Part shown: positions 58,256 through 64,000 of the stretch, in pieces
Numbering within the stretch: position 1 is the first letter of the stretch
How the letters are laid out: every line of letters begins with the position of its first letter
Assembly (NCBI GenBank): GCA_013398275.1
Contig: VZSE01002493.1
Span: 3,735-67,734 of the forward strand
Reading direction: 5' to 3'
DNA length: 64,000 nt
Origin: Promerops cafer
Taxonomy: Eukaryota > Chordata > Aves > Passeriformes > Nectariniidae
The notes under the pieces: generated by a model
What the model saw: the letters and a program-made list of their open reading frames with translations, nothing else
Database searches by the model: none
Told to the model about the DNA's origin: nothing
Position numbers and translations under genes: made by a program

Positions 58256-58655
58256 CACTCAGAGCAAGGACTCCAGCTTGCTGAGCCTTTGCTTTGTTTT
58301 TTTCTGTTGTAGTCTCAAATTAATCTTTGCTGTCAGGGGATAAAGGCCGGGACAGATGGCTCTGGGGAGAGCCCGGGAGGCCCGAGGTGACGCGGCCGGC
58401 AGGAGCCCCGCGGCGAATGGCAGCATCGCTGCGGGGCCGTCGCATCGCGTCGGGCTCCCGGGCCAGGAGCGAAGGGTCACTACGAGTGCCCAGGGAGGGG
58501 ATGCCGGCGGTCCGGGGGGATGTGGAAGCCCCTCGCCACATTTCAGAGCCCAGTGTCACCCCCACCCGGTGACACCCTCACGCCACGCTCCTGAGCCGGG
58601 CAGGCGGGGGCTGGCGGGGGCTCAGCCCGGTCTCTCCTCTCTCTGTGCCCCGCAG

Positions 58656-59173
58656 CCGCGAGCCAGGAGCCCGTCAGCATGGCGGGACAGTGCGACACCA
58701 TCTACAAGGGCTTCGCCGGCTGCCTCCTCAGCCTGGGGGAGAGCATGGCCCAGAACGTCCGGCAGCAGCAGCAGGAGGAGGGCGGCGACGAGGCGCAGGA
58801 GCTGGACACCATCTGCAAGTGAGTGTCCCTGTGGGAGCCGCTGGGACGGTGGGGTCACCTGCCACCAGCATCGCCCCCGACTCCCGCCCTCCTCCCCAGG
58901 TCCTGGGATGACTTCCACACCTGCGCCAGCGAGGTGCTGTCGCGATGCCCCGTGGAAGCGGCCACCGTCTGGGAGTCGCTGCGCCAGGAGTCCCGCAAGA
59001 TCCAGTTCCAGGGGAACCTGCAGGAGCTGTGCAGCGCCCGGGGCCGCCTGGCCAGCGCCCAGGGCTCGCCGGCCGCTGAGACCAACCAGGCCACGCTGCG
59101 GGGCTCGGCCACCCCCCTGCACCCCCGTCTGCTGGCCCTGCTGGCCCTGCCGCTGCTGCTGCCCCGGCTCTAG
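58656..59173 (+). CDS. NRN1L: NRN1L, neuritin 1-like (two exons visible; signal-peptide exon not found)
   Basis: Exons 58656-58818 and 58900-59173 (introns GT-AG; the 81-base intron splits a Lys codon), stop TAG at 59171. The visible 144 residues run from ASQEPVSMAGQCDTIYKGF to a hydrophobic tail LLALLALPLLLPRL. The six cysteines of the neuritin fold are present (QCDTIY, GCLL, TICKSW, TCAS, RCPVE, LCSA), as are the family words CDTIYKGF, ESM, WDDFHTCAS and ETNQATLR. The C-terminal hydrophobic end fits a GPI-anchor signal. Neuritins are extracellular GPI-anchored proteins linked to neurite growth; that is family knowledge. The acceptor at 58655 follows a strong pyrimidine tract and leaves phase 1, so an upstream exon must supply the start and signal peptide. 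The ATG at 58679 would lack a signal peptide. A Gln/Glu-rich insert (VRQQQQEEGGDEAQ) lies between cysteines 2 and 3. Confidence 0.9.
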
Positions 59174-59345
59174 CTCTGCTTGCCCACGGGGTGCCCAGGT
59201 GATGCCGGGTCGGTTCCCCCGGCTGCTGGCCGGTCCCCGCCACGCCCACCTCCCTCCCGGGCATCCCTCGCGGGGCACGGTCCTCTCCTGCAGCGCTTCA
59301 GATGGATTTATATTTATATTAAAAGACACTTTTACATTTCTCCTG
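59174..59345 (+). other. NRN1L: NRN1L 3'UTR
   Basis: A short 3'UTR from the stop to just past ATTAAA at 59318-59323, in a T/A-rich stretch followed by T-rich, G-containing sequence. Confidence 0.6.
59318..59323 (+). promoter_or_regulatory. NRN1L: Probable poly(A) signal of NRN1L
   Basis: ATTAAA variant ~145 bases after the NRN1L stop, in a locally AT-rich island within GC-rich sequence. Confidence 0.55.
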
Positions 59346-61344
59346 TCTCTCTGCCATGGGATGCCCCTTGAGCCCCTCCCAAGCCCCGTGTTTGCTCTGG
59401 GGACTGGAGAGGAGATGATCCCTGCACCAGTCCCCAAGAAGTGTCAGTGGGAGGGTCTGTGACTCCATTCCCCCAGTGTATTGCCCATGGCCATGCCAGG
59501 TAGTCCATGGGACCATGGACAGCCCCAGGAGGGGCTGATTCCCACTGCCCTGGTTCTCCCTGACTGCTGCTTTTCAGGGCTGGGCATAGCAGATACTCCC
59601 TTTAGAGGTGGGTCAAATATTTTATTCGTTTTAAAGGGCACCTTAGGAAAACATAGGGCGCAGATTTCTTTGTCTTTTTGGCAGCCAATAGCTTGGCTTT
59701 TTGGCAGGACAATAGCTTGTCCTCTGATGGGCAACTCCAGTGACATTTTCTGTTTTCCACCCCTTTTATTCTGGTCTTGCTGTATTCGTGTTCTGAAGAA
59801 AAGTATGGTTTGCAGGGAAGAGAGGTTTTTTGGGTTTTTTTAACCAAGATGATGGAGGTAAAAAAGCTAGGGAACAGGAAATCTCATCCAGGTTCACATG
59901 GAACTTGTTGAAGTTAAACCAAGATGATTTGTGGGTGTTTAACTTGGCTAAACTTGTATCTACCAGTGGAAGATGCTCTAATTCCCATCCCTGTCAGTGT
60001 TATGCTGAAAAGTTAGGATATTTTTCCCAGCTACTAAAGCCCAGAGTGCAAACCAGCTCCCCTAGGTCTGGGCTGGTGAGGTGTCCTCCCCACTCTCCCA
60101 GGCACAGCCATCACTCCCCACCCACCACCTAAAGGGCCACTGGAATCGCAAATGGGCCACCCCAGCTGTGGCACAGATCTCGGGCTCCTGGCTGGTGTGG
60201 CCCTCAGGCCCCAGCAGCAGTGGTGGGTAAATCTGGCTGGCATGTGGGAAACCATCCCACTAGGGAAAGGCAACAAAATCCTCTGGCCAACAAGACAGGT
60301 GCCACTGCTCTGAGAATTGTCCCAGGCTCAGCAGAGAGCGGGAGCCGTGAGCTCCTACGTGTTGTGGGTAGCGAGTTGCTGCTGTTTCTGTGATTTCCAT
60401 GACTCCAAGGCTGTCCCAAAAACATTCCAGCAGCTGAGCACATGGTTTTGGCCCAGGGAAGCCTTTGCCACACTGTCCTGTGGCTGAAAGCCTTCAGCAC
60501 ATGATCAAGGGGCTCAGTAATCACTGTCATCACTAAGCCAGGGAAAAATATTGCTTGTTTCATCATAAAACCTCTTCCTCCGAGGTCTGGTCACTTAAAC
60601 ATGTGATTGGTAACCTCTGGGATGTCATCCTGGCTGTCCCAATCCTCTGCCAGGCTGTGGGTCTGGGAAACACTAACAGGCTTGCTGGTTCATCCCATGG
60701 GGCTGAGTGGTTGCTGCTGATCCCTCAGCTTTGTGGGGGTCCCTGTGTTTATTCCCCATTATTTATCTCACTAACCAGACTGGAGCTGGCTGGGGGCACA
60801 CAAAACATCTGGGCTCCCGGCAGCCCTTGCTGGGGGAAGATGCTGATGCCAGTGCCAGTGCCCCATGGGACACGGGGCAAGACACCACCCCAGCTCTCCT
60901 CAGCCAGCAGCTGCCGCTCCCCGTGTTTAACGCCAGCGCCGGGGGGATAATCCGCCGATTCCTCCCTTCCCAGTTCCTGACAATCCTGTGTTTAAGGGTG
61001 AATTAGTGCCGGATCCCGGCAGGGAAGCTAAGAGGATAAACGCCAGCCGGGCGCCGGCCACGCACCGCGCGGCACCTCCGTGGGGGTGGGAGCGGTGGGA
61101 TCGCAGCGGGGCAGAGGGAGGTGGCCGGGGAGATGGAGTGTCACCAGCGTGGTGCTGTGACAGGCTGCCACCACGATGGTGACGCTTGCAGACAACAAAC
61201 TGTGCTGCTTCAATCCAGCTGGAATCAAAGCCGGGGGAGATCCACCCACACCCACCCAGCAGTCCGGGCGTTTCACCCTGTGTGCAGAAAGACACACCAC
61301 AGAAGGTCCCATGTCCTGGAAAATGTCACTGTACATGTCACAGA

Positions 61345-61465
61345 CCCTTGGCTATGTCACCACGTGTCCTGAGCACCAGCACTTGTCACCACACATGGCT
61401 CACACCTTTGGCTGTGTTTCCATGTGTGTCTTGCAGCTGAGATGTCACCATGTCACCACACACAC
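61345..61465 (+). repeat. Degenerate ~60-base tandem repeat (about two copies)
   Basis: 'CCCTTGGCTATGTCACCACG' at ~61345 and 'CCTTTGGCTGTGTTTCCATG' at ~61405 start similar blocks rich in 'TGTCACCAC'. A weaker third copy may precede them. Confidence 0.4.
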
Positions 61466-63589
61466 AGCCTGCAGGCACTGATGGCTCTGGGAAGCCAGGG
61501 CTGGGATTTGGGTGTGCTGGAGAAGGGTGGACCTGTGGGTCACCACTGCTTGGTGACACCACACGTGCAAGAGTCCACAGCAAAGCACTGCCCAAACGCC
61601 AGTGTCACCTGTCACCCCAATCCTCCTTCAGGGAGGTGCCTGCAGGGCCGAGGGCAGCAGTGTGGCAGCAAGGGTGGGCGTGCTGACCCCAGGAAAGCTC
61701 TCTGGTGCTCCAAAACCGGGACACTGAGCCAGTGTCTGTCTTTCCATTGGGCCTAAGGGTTTGGGACAGTCCAGCAGCCATGTCCTGCTGTAGGAAGGGA
61801 CATCATCCTCGTTCCTGTCCCCAGAACAAAGAGCTGGCTCCCTGCACACTGACAGCAACTTAAAGCAACTGTCCAGGCTGAAAGGAGAGGATGGTGGGGA
61901 ATGAGACTGGTGGACCCCGGCACCAGGAGCCTTTGGAGCACCCATCGTGCTGTGAAAACCCCTCGTTCTGGTTACGAAACTCCGGTGACCTACTTTACAC
62001 TCCCTGCTTTTGTTCTTAATTCCCAGATATGGCTGCTCTCCAGATTTTGCCCATCAAGGCAAATTAATTGGAGTAGATCCTAATTTGCTCTCTGCTATTC
62101 TTTGGGCAGAAGATTAAATGCTCTGCAGACATTATCTCCCTGTCTCTTAGAGAAGAGACAAACCTGAATTAATAAAAAAAGAAAAAAAGGGATAAAGGCC
62201 AGCTGAGTCCAGCTGACTTGATGTTTGAATTCACTTTTTGTAATCGCAGAAGGGGCCAGGGAGGCCCTCCTGTGCTCGGGCAGCTGGAACCAGATGGTGA
62301 CACTATTCTAGGTGGCTGTGTGAGTGAGACAGCCCACGTGGCACAGTGACATGAGGGCCGACCTCCCACCATGCCACCCAACGCCTCTGCCACACGATGG
62401 CTGAATCCTCCATTCCTTCGCCCAGGGAAATTCCTCCTGACGAAGGTGCCAGCTGGGGAATGACTCCTCATCTGTGGGGGCACACTTGGGTTTCTCTAAC
62501 TGGACAGACTGGTGTGGAGGCCACCAGCAGAGGGGGGATGGCTCCTTGCCCTTCCATGGCCCCAATGCCACTGTCCCGGTCTGGCATCCCCAACCAGGCA
62601 CCAGTTTTGCCACATCCAGCTTCGCTGGCACCCCAGGGGGAGCACTGGAAGAGAAGCATAGCCTGGAGGACACGATGTCAGAGGGCTGGCCACTGTCCGA
62701 GTTTGCATGGGGATTTCTGCTGAGCCAAATGTCCAACTTTCCATAAGGAAACACCAAAAGAAAACCTCAATCCCCACAGATCGGAGGCAGTGGGAACAGC
62801 TGAGCCAAAGTCACCTCTGCCGTGGGGGCTGTGTTCAGCCCCCCACCTGGCACCCCATCTGCGCTCAGCTTTGGGGCTGTTTTATTCTCCAGAGAGGCAT
62901 ATGGAAAGTTGGATTTCTTTTTTAAGCAGCTTTAATTGAACATCCTCCCATTACGACCTCTGCTCAGCCTTGCTGGGACAACCTTGAGCTCTGGGCTGGC
63001 ATGGCCACTGAGGCTTGGGCTCGCTGCCACCCAGGGCAGGCATGCAGCTCAGAGGAAATCCAGGTTTCCTGCTTCACCCCATCCATTCGGTGGCAGATGA
63101 GGGGCCCGGTTCTCCTGGCTTCTTATGGCCTGGCACAGCAGGAAGCCCTGGGATGCCCAAATTGCCCCATGCTCAGGATGTGCAGCAATGTCCCAGGCAG
63201 CTTTGTGGTGCTGGGGGATGCTGCAGGTGCTTCCAGCCATTCCCACCATTCCACAGGGAATTACAGCTTATTGCACCCCAGAGAGACTCTGGAGTTGGCT
63301 GGCAGCACCACAGGCGAGTGTGGGATGCAAAGGGAGCTCTGAAGTTCCTGCTCCAAGCAGGGTTAATGCTGGTGCTGGAGCCAGCTCTGGAGCATCTCTG
63401 CATGTCCAGGGAGAGAGGATCCTCTGCCTGTGGGTATCCAGCATTGCCCCGCTGGTCCCAGCCTGCCTTTAGCAGCTTCCACAGGAGAAGCCTTGAAGAA
63501 GCCACTAACAGGAGATACAAAACTCTCAGGGAACCCATCCTTCCAGAGGGGTGAGGGCTCTCAGGAGGGAGCAGCCATGCTGCAGGACC

Positions 63590-63765
63590 AGAGGAGCAGT
63601 GGCTGCCCCATCCCTGGAAGTGTTCAAGGATGGAGCTCTGAGCAACCAGGTCTGGTGGAAGCTGTCCCTGCCCATGGTAGGGAACATGGTAGGACATGGT
63701 TTGGAACTGGATGACTTTTAAAGGTCCCTTCCAACACAAACCACTCCAGGATTCTGTGATTCTTC
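63590..63765 (+). mobile_element. CR1 LINE 3' end
   Basis: 'GCCCCATCCCTGGAAGTGTT', 'CAAGGATGGAGCTCTGAGCA', 'GGTCCCTTCCAACACAAACC' and 'CCAGGATTCTGTGATTC' in CR1 order on the + strand. Confidence 0.88.
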
Positions 63766-64000
63766 ACAGACATTCCTGCCTCAAGGGCTGAATCCTTCCC
63801 ATGGGGCTGGAGGCAGGCTGTAGATCTTGGGCATCAGATTTGGCAGAGGATTTCTCAAGGGGTCAGCACAGAAGAGCAGGGGGAGGCTCCTCTCCAGGGA
63901 GAGCAGCATCTTGGAAGGAAGGACACAAAAAAAGAATCGACAAGGAGACAACAGCCCATTTGTCAGGAAAACCCACTGTTAAACCCTGCCCAAGCACAGC

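Larger units (their letters stand above)
55711..58655 (+). other. EDC4-NRN1L interval
   Basis: Contains a CR1 tail (56100-56338), a GC-rich CpG-dense block (~56340-57200, with a single N at 56381) that probably holds the NRN1L promoter, and a long pyrimidine tract (58017-58255). The NRN1L first exon should lie here but no convincing donor-bounded signal-peptide exon was found. Confidence 0.55.
59346..64000 (+). other. Downstream intergenic region, no gene recognised
   Basis: No conserved exon was found on either strand. Contents noted: a GC-rich block at ~60910-61130, a degenerate ~60-base repeat at ~61345-61465, an AT-rich block at ~62010-62180 and a CR1 tail at 63590-63765. In human the next gene is PSKH1; its exons were not seen here. 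Confidence 0.55.

Noticed and set aside
58679..58681. ATG in the NRN1L exon as the translation start
   Set aside because: It would remove the signal peptide that neuritin-family proteins need, and the acceptor at 58655 shows an upstream exon exists.
58622..59437. 271-codon antisense open frame over NRN1L
   Set aside because: Minus-strand shadow of a GC-rich coding region. It has no domain, and splice and cysteine patterns support the + strand gene.
58356..59462. 368-codon open frame on the + strand overlapping NRN1L
   Set aside because: It runs through both NRN1L exons and its intron in another frame. The sequence is GC-rich with few stops, and the product is a Arg/Pro/Ser-rich shadow with no domain.
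1..64000. Prokaryote-type features (operons, CRISPR arrays, insertion sequences)
   Set aside because: The window is clearly vertebrate, with spliced genes and CR1 elements. No regularly spaced direct repeats were seen.

Overview
The window is vertebrate nuclear DNA, almost certainly from a bird. It holds three intron-rich genes, many CR1-type LINE 3' ends (the dominant avian repeat), an avian-type retroviral solo LTR, and small GC-rich genes with short introns. A passerine is plausible but cannot be proved from this sequence. All three genes lie on the + strand in the order NUTF2 - EDC4 - NRN1L, which is the order I know from human 16q22.1.

Layout. 1-250: GC-rich promoter-like block, probably the NUTF2 CpG island and 5' non-coding exon. 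8157-21469: NUTF2 (nuclear transport factor 2), four coding exons joining in phase to a complete 127-residue protein, with a 3'UTR to about 21,920. Inside its last intron, at 17211-17321, lies a diverged but fully open second copy of the terminal coding exon with its own splice acceptor and stop; this is the most interesting item in the window. 22250-22900: GC-rich EDC4 promoter island, broken by a 148-base assembly gap (22516-22663). 26627-54863: EDC4 (enhancer of mRNA decapping 4), 28 coding exons whose splice phases all agree and which give 1,376 residues. Only the short first coding exon is missing, most likely in the gap. 54864-55710: EDC4 3'UTR. 56340-58255: GC-rich then pyrimidine-rich sequence upstream of NRN1L. 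58656-59173: the two main coding exons of NRN1L (neuritin 1-like, GPI-anchored); its signal-peptide exon was not identified. 59330-64000: no gene recognised; one CR1 fragment and a few unexplained GC-rich, AT-rich and repeated blocks.

Function. NTF2 carries Ran-GDP into the nucleus. EDC4 is the cytoplasmic P-body scaffold that couples DCP1-DCP2 decapping to XRN1. NRN1L is a small extracellular GPI-anchored protein of the neuritin family. They are neighbours by conserved synteny, not members of one pathway. No CRISPR, operon, tRNA or rRNA was seen. Exon boundaries were placed by reading-frame continuity plus GT/AG signals, with remembered orthologue sequence as a guide; no alignment program was run.
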